Origin: Paragordius varius
Lineage: Eukaryota > Nematomorpha
Assembly (NCBI GenBank): GCA_964247055.1
Contig: OZ176050.1
Coordinates: 5,580,001-5,644,000, forward strand
Direction: 5' to 3'
DNA: 64,000 nt
Shown: in pieces, positions 1 to 12,000 of the stretch
Numbering within the stretch: position 1 is the first letter of the stretch
Layout of the letters: every line of letters starts with the position of its first letter
Program-made: the position numbers and the translations under genes
Notes under the pieces: model-generated
Told to the model about the DNA's origin: nothing
The model's input: only the letters and a program-made list of their open reading frames with translations
Database searches by the model: none

Positions 1-394
1 AGATAAATTTAGCTAATAAATATAAATCAAATTTACATCCCAAATTGTTTTATTTTTTAGGGTATATTTAACAAGACGATTGAAAAAATTGATTATTATT
101 TTACCAATTTAAATTTATTGAATTAGAGTCATTTCTAAAAATATAGTGCTAATTAATTATTCCTTTGGGGTTAGAATATCTATGCTAAAATCACGCTATA
201 CTTACGAGCTTATAAAAAAAGATTAATCTATGGATTAAAGACTACAAATTACTTAGTTATTTGAACCTTGTATTACATAATGATAAAGTGAATAAATAAT
301 CTACCTATGTAAGTTGCATAAAGTGTAGAAATTATAACCTACAGTTATTTCAGGATGATTTGATTTATAAAAATCGTTTTGATTCATTCCATAG

Positions 395-921
395 ATTCTG
401 CAAGATCATCCAATAATTATTCATTTATGTCAAACAAATCGCAACTGTGGAACATGCTTTATGGTCAAATGATCCCACGTCCTCTGCTAATCAAAATTAA
501 AACACTTGGAAACGAAATTATCAGGGGATTCAGATTTAACAGCTTTTGCCAACCCATTTGTTTAACTGACGCACCATTCAATGTAGTTGGTTATATGACA
601 AGTTTCGGAATGGCAAGTTCATTACTTTAATGTTTACTGCATAATGATTTAAATTTTTTTCTCCTTTAATAAAAATCATCGTTAAAACTTTAATCATCAA
701 TCTAATTAATATAGTTTTCTACTTTTTAGATCAATACAAATACAAGTCCTTACTCAAAATTAGTCGTGTCAAAAAAATTTCATCCATTTTATGTCCTTTT
801 ATGAATAGTATATTAGATATTAGAACAGTAGTATGTTTGAAAAGCATTTCCACATATCCCGAGAATGTTTATAGTTTGTGTATGGATGAAGTGGGAAGCC
901 CAGTTATCAGCATTGTAAATG
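395..921 (+). CDS. Serine-protease-homologue fragment (two trypsin-like exons)
   Basis: Two exons, 395-616 and 730-921, encode the middle and C-terminal part of a trypsin-like (S1) domain. Exon 1 reads PLLIKIKT, then FCQPICLTD and VGYMTSFGMA, matching the trypsin blocks around the catalytic Asp, the QPICLP block and the GWG block. Exon 2 holds LCPF and LCMDEVGSPV, where active enzymes have GDSGGP. The Asp block lacks its Asp (PLLIKI for DIALLKL) and the nucleophile Ser is absent, so the product should be inactive. Both exons are flanked by AG and GT, with phase 1 at each end. They align exon for exon with the minus-strand gene at 8959-19823; the second exon is exactly the same length (192 nt) there. 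Upstream exons lie off the left edge and I could not find a terminal exon. It may be partial or a decaying paralogue. Confidence 0.7.
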
Positions 922-1171
922 GTAAGTTTTTTAAAATACTGCTATAGTTATATGTTAAAGTTTGAATATATATTATCAAATTAAATATAGATTTTGCAAC
1001 TGAATACCACCTTTAATTTTTTTGAAACTTGATAATCCAGTTTTATATATTACTTTATTAACAAAACCTTTTATTTTAATTCATGCTAAATATTAATGAC
1101 AAAATTAAATGGACATTACTAATAATTTTAAACATAACCTTTAATACATAAGATAGCGTATAGTATTTTAC

Positions 1172-2302
1172 CAGGGCTTGGAACCGGAACCGGAACCTAG
1201 TTCCTGGGATTTTAACAAGAACCGGTTCCATTGAGATGGAACCAACGCTTTCATTTCCCCGGGAACCACCCCGGGTCCGGTTCCAATATTTAAGGAAACA
1301 TCCCGGTTCTAACTATAATCTTTTTGGAACCAACCCGGTTCCGGTTCCAACCGTTCAGGAACAAACCCTGTTCCGTTTCCACCCCCTTAATTTTTATTAT
1401 ACAGTAAAAAGTGAAATTATACTGACGAAAAATATAAAACTTTTCACAAAGATCTTGATTTTTTTTAAATATAACTCTTTTTTTTAATCTACAAGGTATA
1501 ATACAGAAATGTAAATTTGTAATATAATAAATTATATTTACAATATTAATTAATAGTTTATATAGGATTATTAAGGTTTAAAAAAGTATGGTTGTCTTTT
1601 GAAAAAAAATTGTCTTTACATTTTTATATTTTGTCCGTATAATATCAATTATTACTGTAAAAATTTTATTCTATTATTTAAATTTGATTGTACCATTACA
1701 TATTATATACTTCAAACTTTAAACCTAAAACTAAGCGCCTTATATTATATTAGCGATACTTTCTGAATTTTGGGCGATTGGGCTGTTCTAAAAAAAGTAA
1801 TAGTCATAAGTCGAGTTTATTTATAATACATATGTTCGAGGATATAGGTCTCCGTTGGGAATTTTTTTACCCTTAATTTAATATTTTTAGACAGAAGCAG
1901 TTTGACCAGCGATTTTTATGGTGCAATAATTTTTTTTTAATAAGTTTTGTTAAATGCCATACTTAATTTAACTCTCAATTTATACCTTTGTACTTATACA
2001 TTTTCCCATTATATTTTATAATTTGTTTAATTTATTATGTTGCACTATATTTCTTTCACTATACATTGGCAATTTATAATGAATTGTTTAATTTAAATTG
2101 TTTATCTTGATTTTATTATTATGATAATAATTTTTTAAATCATTTAATCAAAAGTCAGGAACCGAAAATGGAGCCGGTTCTCAATGTAAAGAACCGGTTC
2201 CGGAACCGCTAAATTTATGAAGAACCAACGCGGTTCCGGTTTCATTTCCCCAGGAACCGACCCGGTTCCGGTTCCACTTTTTTAAACCGGTTCCAAGCCC
2301 TG
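1172..2302. mobile_element. Non-autonomous hAT-type element with GGAACC arrays
   Basis: The ends are inverted copies of CAGGGCTTGGAACCGG, and the element is flanked by an exact 8-bp duplication TATTTTAC (1164-1171 and 2303-2310), as expected for the hAT superfamily. About 180 bp next to the left end and 140 bp next to the right end are packed with CCGGTTCC/GGAACCGG words; the centre is plain A+T-rich DNA with no transposase. It sits downstream of the trypsin-like exons. Confidence 0.85.
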
Positions 2303-2310
2303 TATTTTAC

Positions 2311-2924
2311 CCATTGTCATATGTTATTTTGTCTAAAACATCATACTCTTTGCGATATTTATGTGTTGCAAAATAATGCTTTAAAATATAAGCAAGAAAT
2401 ATTAAAAAAATATACAATATGAATTCTATTCTCTGTCAATCCCTATCTAGCCAAAATTTATAATATATTAGTATAATTTAAAATTTAACCTTTAATCAAT
2501 TTCGCCAAATCCAATAGATATTTAACACAATAAATACGCTTATATATACAAATTTGTCGTAATTTTATTGATGTCATAATTATTTTTGGATCAAATTTTA
2601 GGGTATATAACAAGCGAGCGACGTAACATTATTAATTTATATAATTATTTTATGGTAATTAATATATAACTTTGAATGGCTTTTTGTTTTCAGAAAAAGT
2701 TATAAAAAAATTTTATTATCCGATAATAATATGAAGCTTAGCATAAATTTTATCCGGTTCGTTCCATACATTAATTTTATAATTTATTGAAACTTAAATT
2801 TGTAGTATTTATTTTTTAGATATTAATTATCTGTATATTTTTGGGTTCTAGTTTTTTTTGTTAAAATTAATTATCAAATAATTTGTGAATCATAAATTAG
2901 AAAAATAAAACATTTTATTTTTTT
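2311..2924. other. A+T-rich interval, nothing recognised
   Basis: No coding frame with splice support, RNA gene or repeat boundary was seen here. Confidence 0.5.
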
Positions 2925-4560
2925 ACCAGTTTGATAACATAAACCTTATCTATATATTTATAAAAATGGAAAATGCTGACTTTGTGATCTGTTTCCGGAA
3001 AACCGGTATACCCATTCAATCCAAACATCGAAAAAATATAATCATTAATGAATGCCCCGACAATAGCTTCGCCCTTTTTTGAGGTCCCCAGTTCGGGCCC
3101 ACCCCGTGTAAAAAACGGTTTTTTTTGAAAACGTCCACAAAAATCGTATCTTTGAGACATGTTTTCCGAAAACGTGTTGACCATTCGATTTCAAATATGA
3201 TTTTTTTTTACTTATTTTCGATTGCGCCGAACATAGTCGGCTCGCTTTTTTAATTTCTCTTTTAACCTGCTCCCCCCGTAAAATGCCACTTTTTTTCAAA
3301 AAATTAAGTCCACAAAAATAATTTTTTGAATCTATTTTTCGCCCAAATTATGCGACCGTCAAAATTCAATAAGGATTTCAGGTATTCCCTGTTAAGAGGC
3401 AAAAAAAATTTTAGTCAAGCGTTTCTTTGATGATAGCTGCTGGGTAAGGAGATACCCGCTAAAAACTGACCCGTCATATCAAAATGGCGTGCCTTTGGGG
3501 CTAAGTTTCAGAAAACCTATCAGGCCATATGAGTTCAATAACTGCTAAAGTATTACCCGAAACAACAAAAATTCTAATCGTACGGTTTTTAAAAATTAAA
3601 AATTCGCCCCCATACAAGGACCTGCAAAATTTAAGTCGGGCGGTTTTTTAAATTAGCGGTTAAATAGGCCCTTTAAGCCAAAATGAGCTATCATTGAACT
3701 ATTATTTAGTTTTGAAGCCATTCTTCCATAAACTATTAAGAGCATTTGGAATGAATGATGATTCCAGGTATTCCCATATAAAGGCAAAAATATTATCGAA
3801 CGTCCTTTTTATATTGGCCTCTGGGTAGGGAGCTACTTGCCTAAAACTGCGCCATCATATGAAAATTCCGTTGTTTAGGAGTTAATTTTCAGAAATCAAG
3901 CCATATAAGTTTTATAAGGGCCTGAAATATTACCCCTAAAACGGCAAGAAATTAAGTCGAGCGGATTTTTTAAATTAGGGGTTAAATAGGCTATGGGTAG
4001 GGGACTACCCGCGTAAAATGCGTCACTATATCGATACAGCATGTTTTTGGAGCCAAATTTCAGAAACCTTATGAGACTATGTGAGTTCAATAAGGGCCTA
4101 AAATATTAATTACCCCTTAAAAAATATTTTAGTATAAGGGCTTATTTCAATGAGTCGTTAAGAAAAGTTTTACGCCCTGAAAATTTCGCCACCATAGAAC
4201 AATGTTTTGGTTTTGAAGCAATATTCCAAGAACTTATAGGAACATATGGACATTATAATTCCAAATATTCCCCATACAAAGACAAAAATTTTGCCCGACG
4301 TTTTTTATACCTGCCTCTGGGTAAGGAGCTACCCTCCAAAAACTGTGCCACTATATAGAATTTGCGTTGTACTAATTTAAAACTTATGCCATATAAGCTC
4401 ATTTAAAGTTCGAAATAATACCCGTAACTAGGTAAAAATTAAAGTCAGGCCTTTTTTATTAGCCGTTAATTTGGGGCTTTTATGCCCTAAAAATACGCCA
4501 TCATATAACGATTATTTAGTGTTGGCGGCAAAAATAGTTTAAGATGAGGATTTTTCCAAT
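2925..4560 (-). repeat. Copy A of an element with a dimeric internal repeat
   Basis: Read on the minus strand this is the same element as copies at 23035-25090 and 25970-26915. Its conserved end (2925-3330) carries TTTCCGGAAAACCGG, CCCCGTGTAAAAAACGG and GCCGAACATAGTCGGC. Behind it come repeated blocks of about 160 bp, each marked by a GGGTA.GGAG.TACC word, an ATATGAGTTCAATA-like word and a GGCAAAAATTT-like word. Short ORFs inside (for example 2915-3299) follow the repeat and have no family resemblance. The class of the element is unknown. Confidence 0.7.
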
Positions 4561-5640
4561 TTTACATCTTTTATAAAAAAAGTTTGCGACAGGGCATATT
4601 TTCAAATTCGGCTTAATACTTAAAATACTTTTTAATGTTCAAATATCGAATCGATCTGGGATATATCCAGAAGAGGTAATGGGGTGTTGATAAAAAAATA
4701 ATATTTTTCAGAATGTATGAATTTCGCTTTAATAACCCCAAAAAGGATTGCAGTGTTTTGTATTATATATAACCTGATTGAATAACTATATTTTTAGTCA
4801 ATCAATGTCTTATCTAATATCTCTTTTAGTGGGGATTAGGGTAAAGGCAGATAACACAGTGGAATATATATCTTTATATGGACAGCTTAAAGCTTTGGCA
4901 ATCGCCTCCCAAGAGCCGAGAGTGAGGATGATAAAATTTTTAAGTATCAGAATTTGAACTCTTACATACATAAACGAATACGATTTCGGTGTGTTCATAA
5001 ATAATATTTACAAAATTTTATTTAAAGTTTTCACTTTACTTATATATACTCTGTAATATAGGCAAGGCAACCCTAATGGCACTATACGTGGAGCCCTGGG
5101 ATGAAACATGTATTAATAAATATGGATTATTTCTTCGAATAAATTCCTTTTATAATTGGATTCAACGTAAAATAAATCGATAATTATTTATTTTATCTAT
5201 TATCAATGATAAATTATATATATTTATAATAAACTGTACGGCGAAAATGGGGATCAAAAAAATAAATCTTAATGAATCATATATCGTTCGATAGCTAAAA
5301 ACTTTAAGATAAATTTTGAAATGATATATGCGGTTAAAATAATACAATAATATCATTTTAATTTTTCTATTATTAGCCAAAATCAAAAAATCGCATTTTT
5401 ATCGCACATTTCGTCAAATAAAATTAAATACAATAGATGAAAACGTGTCAACTAAATTTAATTTGTTTAAATATAGCATAAAAAGAATTTTAAAACGCAA
5501 AATATTATCAAAAAGATCTTACATTTTGGAAGGTCCCAAAAAGATTTTCAAGAATATAAGCTTAAAAAATTGCAATTTGTCGTCAAATTTAAATCATAAA
5601 AACTAATTAATATGCGGTAAAAGATTTTTTTTAAAAAAAA
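4561..5640. other. A+T-rich interval, nothing recognised
   Basis: Short open frames at 4810-4998 and 5162-5386 (minus) have A+T-driven composition and no recognisable motif or splice partners. Confidence 0.45.
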
Positions 5641-6110
5641 ATACATCAACTCTATATATATAAATTACCCAATACGCCTTCAAAATTTAAGCCTTATATA
5701 AAAAAGAATTTTTTTTTGATAATTTACACCAAGGCGGAAACTGGGTATAATTTTGACAAAATATCCAATATATATGATAAATACTTTTTCCATACAATTT
5801 GATGCAGAAAAAAAGTTCTATCATCTCAGTATTTTGTAAGAGAATTACCCTAAAATTTGATTATATATTTTTGGCGCCTTTGCTTTTAATACCGGCTTTA
5901 GGGCATAAAAATTTTCAAAATTAAAAAAACCAGTCGATAATTCTTTTTTAGTATGGAAAAGATATTTATAATATATATATTGGACGTTTTGTAAAAATTA
6001 TGCGCAGCTTCCACTTTGGTGCAAATTATCGAACTTTTTTATATAAAATTTAATTTTTTTGAAGGAGATATATTTGGCAATTTCTATACATATATAGAGT
6101 AAATATAGGA
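5640..6110. repeat. Palindromic (fold-back) repeat
   Basis: The left arm (about 5700-5800, with CACCAAGGCGGAAACTGGG and TCCAATATATATGATAAAT) returns inverted at about 5945-6035 (ATTTATAATATATATATTGG, then CTTCCACTTTGGTGCAAA). The centre is near 5880. The arms have diverged and no terminal duplication is clear. Confidence 0.6.
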
Positions 6111-7070
6111 TGTTTGAGGCGAGTGATGTCTCTTTATAAGACCGTATCAGATGACGTGTCGAGAGGTTCCCACTTTCTTTCTCCAGTGGATTGGCGCGTA
6201 ATCAAATGACTAGTTAACCTAATTTCAAAAAAATGCCCCGCCTGTATTCCGTATTTTGTCTCTTGGATTGGTGGCCATATCGTATCGCATAGATATGTCG
6301 TCTTGAAATTTTAGTTGATAAAATGGACTTGCTACGATACGTCAAGAAAACCCAAATCTACTATTTAATAAGGCCAAAAACTATCCCACAAATTTCGTTT
6401 TAAAAGGATTCAAGTTAACCATCTGGGTGCGTTATCTTTATCAACTCATATCAATAACTATACCATTATTTACACTTTATGTAACGTGATAAATTTTTAA
6501 GCATTGGGCTATTTGGTAAGAAAGTCTCGCGAAGATTATTATATAAGTGAAGTCGTTATTTTATATGGTGAAAAGTAACGGACAATGTCATGTTTATATT
6601 TGACCCATATGTCATGTGTGAGTTTGTTCATCAATTAGTGGGATGCATACGGCCTTAAAAATGCTTTTTTATGGGCCCGATTTTTTTACATTTTTGATTC
6701 ACGTATTTGGAGCATAAATATCTGCAAATATGTAAAATAGCGGTGAAAATTTTATCGGTAGCCTTGAGACAAGAAAATATTATGTCCCATAAAAAATTGT
6801 TGTAAAGCAATGCTAGGACAATAAAAAATTTTAATATATATATATATGTAGGAAACTTAATATTATGCCTATTCGTCGACAATATTTTGCCTAGTTGCTA
6901 TTGGCAATCAAATGATATAGAGGCATTTTATCTTGTTTATTTTATAATTATTTTTTCTCGCAACTCTTTTTTCAAAAATCCAGCTTTTTATCTCCAAACG
7001 ACAACCATTTATGCTCTTTTTTTATTTTCAGGTATCATTGTACAATATGAGTAAATATACATTGCACTAA
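6111..7070. other. A+T-rich interval, nothing recognised
   Basis: A less A+T-rich patch lies at 6110-6310, but no coding frame, RNA fold or repeat was supported. Confidence 0.4.
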
Positions 7071-7074
7071 TTTA

Positions 7075-7830
7075 GGCTGACCAGATTTTTAAATGGAAAA
7101 AGCGGGACAACTCTAAAAACGGAAGGGAGGGGGTTTACTATCAAAAATTTTCCAAAAAATATTATCGTATTATTTTTTTATTTTCAAAATAATACAACTT
7201 ATAAGTATAAAATATGTATATTTCATTCCTTAATATATTTTTTATTTGAGTGAATTTATTTGAGCAGGTAGTTATCATTTTTTAATATATTATATAAATC
7301 TTCACAAGAATTTGTTAAATTATATTTCACATATAAAATGGCTTTCAGAGTTTCAACATTTAATTTTGATTTTTCTGATGTCCACACTTGATTAAAAAAC
7401 GCGTTCAGTTGCTTAATGTAATCCAATAAAAATAATCAATATCATTGAATCGCACCTACCAGTCTTCTTGATAATCTTTGCAGTTGGTATAAAACCTTTT
7501 TATATGGTTCATGATATCCTGACGGTTTATTGCACCTTGCTCTTCGAGCTCGTTTATATATTGCAAATAGCTGGCAGAAAATTATTTTCTAACCTCCCTT
7601 CACATTGGTATTTTAAATTATTAACCTCATTTGCTACTTAGATTGCAGATAATTTACCCTCAATAAGTTTAATGACGTTTTTAAAAAGAGCAGCTAATTA
7701 ACTTTCAAAAAACCTTTCTAAAATTGTAGGACATTTGTCTTGCGATAGAGATCAGGATTTTAAAGGATCATATATTTTCAAAATTCTTTCGATAGGTGCC
7801 AGAAACCAATCTAAAAGGTTAAGTGAATTT
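7075..7830 (-). pseudogene. Decayed hAT-family transposase fragment
   Basis: On the minus strand, 7830 to about 7450 gives WFLAPIERILKIYDPLKS, then LSQDKCPTILERFFES and NLKYQCEGRLENNFLPAI. These resemble the conserved block of hAT transposases that precedes the dimerisation region. The frame is broken by several stops and small indels and there is no start codon or complete DDE core, so this is a dead DNA transposon. The segment near 7078 (CTGACCAGATTTTT, then AAAAAGCGGGACA) may be its outer end. Boundaries are approximate. Confidence 0.6.
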
Positions 7831-8830
7831 TACTATATATTTCCTTATAAATTACAAGAAAATCTCCTGGCTTTTTAAATCCTGTTCCGACGCTAAGAAA
7901 GATCTTTTGCATTGAATCGTGACGGGTGATGCAAAGTGGCTTTATCTTGTGAATTCAAGCGGGAAAAATTGTGACTTTTACCATGTTAAACCGTTTCACA
8001 CTATAGGTAAATCTCGTCAAAACGACCATGCTCTGTGCCAGATGGGACCGGAGCGGTAATGTGTAATATAAACTTTTGAAACCCGGTGAAACCGTTACAC
8101 AAAAGAACACCAGCAAATAATTGATTTAAACCATTCATAATCAATTAATTACCAGAATGTACATGATGACTTGTAAAGGGATTTAGCTACATGAAGTGAA
8201 AAACTTCAAATCAGCTCGATGGGAAACTATTTTGCCTCCGGTGGACTCTGGTGATCTGGCGACATCTGACTTATACAATTCGCATCAAGAAGGCGCCCCT
8301 TTGCAGATTAGCACTTTTGTAATTTCTAAGACGTTGGGTAATGGCTTAACGATTGGCTTTCTGCAAATAACAATACATTTTGATAGCATGACAATATATA
8401 CTACCGAAGTGAGCCAAATGTTTTGAAGCCGATGAATTTACTTTCCAAATTACATTTATTTTTTAAAAAACTATAAAAACTTATGACAACACCCTGTAAA
8501 CAATTTATTTCGTGATTCTATAGGGAATCGCTTTCGATTTGCCCCTGGTAAGTTTTGATTTCATCGATGTTAGATGCACTTGCTTCTTTTAACCAAAATA
8601 ATGATGTAATTAGCGCACAAAAATATTCATAATTTATTTATTTATTTTGCATGTTACTATAGCGAATTAATTCAATATATAATCCTCTTAATCCAATCAA
8701 TGTATTCGGATATTTTAAGAAATATCCCATAAGAATTAGTACAACTTGCGCTCCAGGGTTGAACATACAAACCCAAAAGTATCATTTTCGCTAAAATAAA
8801 AAATATTAACATCAACATATATTTTACAAC
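7831..8830. other. Interval with no supported gene
   Basis: A 76-codon open frame at 8196-8426 (+) has no recognisable domain and no splice-linked neighbours. I treat it as non-coding, possibly part of the decayed hAT unit. Confidence 0.4.
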
Positions 8831-8834
8831 AGAA

Positions 8835-9022
8835 AAAACCAACACGCGGCCCGCAAAAAATTTGGAAATCCTTAAATTGCAATAATATGCTTTTAAAATT
8901 TTTATTAAATCTATCCATTGGCAAAGAACTAGGAAAATCTGAAATTATTTATCAAAGATTATATATATTTCAATTGCGCCCCGGGTTTTTGAGTCAAAAA
9001 GGCGGGCGAATTTGTGTTGGTA
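8835..9022. mobile_element. Short hAT-type MITE remnant
   Basis: It contains the pair AACACGCGGCCCGCAAAAA and TTTTTGAGTCAAAAAGGCGG, then TTGTGTTGG, shared with MITEs at 21435-21702, 29005-29268, 47162-47348 and 52059-52329, which start with CAG.GGTGTCCAAC-like words. It overlaps the putative last exon of the EGF/trypsin-like gene. Confidence 0.6.
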
Positions 9023-12000
9023 ACCATTGTTTTGAACCAAGCATCTAATCGCCAATCATATTTAGTTTTGGAAACAACAATTTTAGTAACCATCTATAAA
9101 AATAAGAATTAATGAATTTTCCAGCAATGACTAATCAAACATCAGGATTTGTTGTAAAATACTTAATATATTTTTAATATTAAGAGATTAATTGAAATTA
9201 AAAACAAACGGTCTCTATTATAATTATGATGTATTCTTACAAACCCCGACATAAATGACAGAGTTTATTTTTCTTACTCAAAAACTTCTACTCATTTTTC
9301 TAGTTTAGATTTTTTCCATAAACTGCTTACTTATATATATTGAATTAAAATACCATCGGAGGAGGCTATTAATGGACTTCCTATAATATCATTACACAAA
9401 TTAGACAGATTGGTTAGAACGTGTGGCTCCGCTCTCATACAAACAAATTTCCGTGCATTTATTAACTGATGTGGAAAGGGACAAATCGTTTCAGACACTT
9501 TTTCAAATGACCCAACTTTGACCAAAGATTTTTGTTTATAATCATCTAAAATTAGTTAAACTATATAATATAGATAAAATAGTATAAATGACAACAAATA
9601 ACACAAATTTGGTATTTTTACGGTTTGTTAAGCCATGACAGTAAAATGGTTTTTTAAAAATCGTTCATGTTGAATGAAACAGAATGGATTTTACTAATTT
9701 ACTCTTTAATATCAGTCTAAAGAGGGAAGGAAAGCCTAGTTAATTCAGTCCCATTATTTCAATGTTAATCAAAAGTATTAAACCTGCATGTTGTGTTACC
9801 CAAGCATTAATTGTTTAATAAATATTTTTTAAAGCTTAGAGTGTAAATTGGCTTGACGTATATATTTAATGTTGATAAACATAATCTACAAATGAAAAAA
9901 TAGATGACATACTAATACAGTTTAAGCTAAATTTGCTTTATTTAATAATAATATAATAATAATAATAATAATAATCTTTAACGCAATATTAGGTAAAGCT
10001 GTATTTGTCAGAAGTCCAGAAGTAAACCAAAAAATTTAATCCATGACATACGAATCAAAAATAAGAAGATCATGCAATGAAAGGTTTATTAAAATTCTAT
10101 TATATTATATATATTATAATAAATTAAAATTTACCAATCAATTGTGTATTTAAAGTGATTTTGCTTGCTAATGTGAAATTTTTTTAGGTTATTAATCATA
10201 GCGGAAGTGAAGAAATCTTTTCACAACCAAATTTTTATACAATCGTTGTATAAAACCTTTATCGCCTCAATTTTTATTTGGAAAATTCTTATACTTAAAA
10301 ATATTGATTGAAATCGCGCCATTTTGGGTATAAACTTTTTCAGTCAAAAAACTGAAACCATAGTGAATTTTTTTGATCGCGCATATTTTTTACGCAACTT
10401 TCCCTATCATGCAAATTAAAAAATTCTCTTTTTATATGTAGCTTAAATCGTTTTCTAAACGCACATATAAGCTTAAATTATAATTTATAATATTAAAAAC
10501 GGTAAAATTTGCTACCACATAATCAAAACTTTTAGTGGTATAAAATTGCTCGCGAAAATCCGATATATAGCTTTAGTTCTTCTCTCAGGGATCGTCTAAA
10601 ACTTAAAAGCTTTTAAATGATATTTTCGCTTAAAATTATTATATTTAATATTGATTAATCATAGTTGACGCGTTTTCTTATTTTATAAATTTTATTCTAA
10701 GCATGAAAAATGCGATCTTTCGATTTGAGCTAATACACCAATTTTTCCATTCCCTAAGTCGTTTTACAGAGGCTTTTCGATACCCCTTTTTATTGCAGAA
10801 TATAACACTGTGTGCAAAAAAATTTTAACAAAATAATTTTTTTCATGAGATAGGTTATGACCGGCATTTGCAGTAAAAAATTTTCTTTGTTTAGACCTAA
10901 TAACGTGAAAATTAAGGATAATCAAGTATGATTCAAAAAATAATGATAAAAGTTTAAATATTATAAGTTATTATCATTTTAGGAGATATTTTCGATAAAT
11001 AAATAGCCTAAAATCATATAATAAGGGTTTCTATTAATCATAGTTCAAAAGATGGCGTTTTTCTTTTAACATACACTTAAGAGACAAAATTTTTGTTAGG
11101 AACTATAATAAAATAATTTTTTTTAATTATTTACTAGCTGAACCCATTAATTTTAACATTCATATTTTATTCAGTAAAATAAACTTATATATCAAAATAA
11201 AACTAAACAATATTGTTTTTACTTTTTTCTTTTTTCATCTGTTTATGACGGTATTTGGAATTTCAAATGAGCGGGAATTAGTATATAAATTATTTCAAAA
11301 TAAAATTGACAAGTATTAAAAAATCAACCAAAAATCCGTACATATCCCAATAAAAATATTAATTTGTGTTAAAACACGCTTGTTACAGGAATTAGTAAGG
11401 ATTGTTGGTTGATATTCCACTACTTTTAAATCAAAATTCTTGCTCAAGTAAGATTCCAAATAAAAAAGTATGAATATTATACACTCATTAACAATAAAGT
11501 TTTTTAACTGAATAAAATATAATTGTTAAGATTTTAATATTGAGTTTAGCTGGTACATAACTGAAAAAATTATTTTAATATAGTTTCATAAACACAATTT
11601 GATTTGAGTTATGAAATCCCTATATATGTGATTTTAGGCCATTATATTAAAAATATCTCCTTTTGCCAATTCATTTTCTAAGTAAATGAATCAATAAACG
11701 TTTACTAATTTTTAATTATATCCAAATCTTCCCCCTGTTTGGGGCTTTAATGGAAATATTATATTTGGAATTTGTTTTTTATTATGGGTAGGGCACAATT
11801 TTAATGCCTTAACTAGTCTTTACCATCTCTTCAGCGGTATAATTTAGAAACCGTTTATATTATTTTAAAGTTATTGATGGAAAAAGCATAGGAAATTGAA
11901 AAACTTGATTTTATTTATAACATTTATATATAAGTTTAAAAATGCGCAATGTTATTATGGTTGTTCATAAGCCATCAAAGGGGTGGCTTGTAGTTCTGGC

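Noticed and set aside
605-620. A GC-AG donor (ATG|GCAAGT) in the left-edge protease homologue, repeated in the minus-strand paralogue at 12659-12664.
   Set aside because: Phase of the next exon requires one extra base. A canonical donor four bases on (GCA A|GTTCAT and GCA A|GTATCA) fits both paralogues, so GCAAG is coding.
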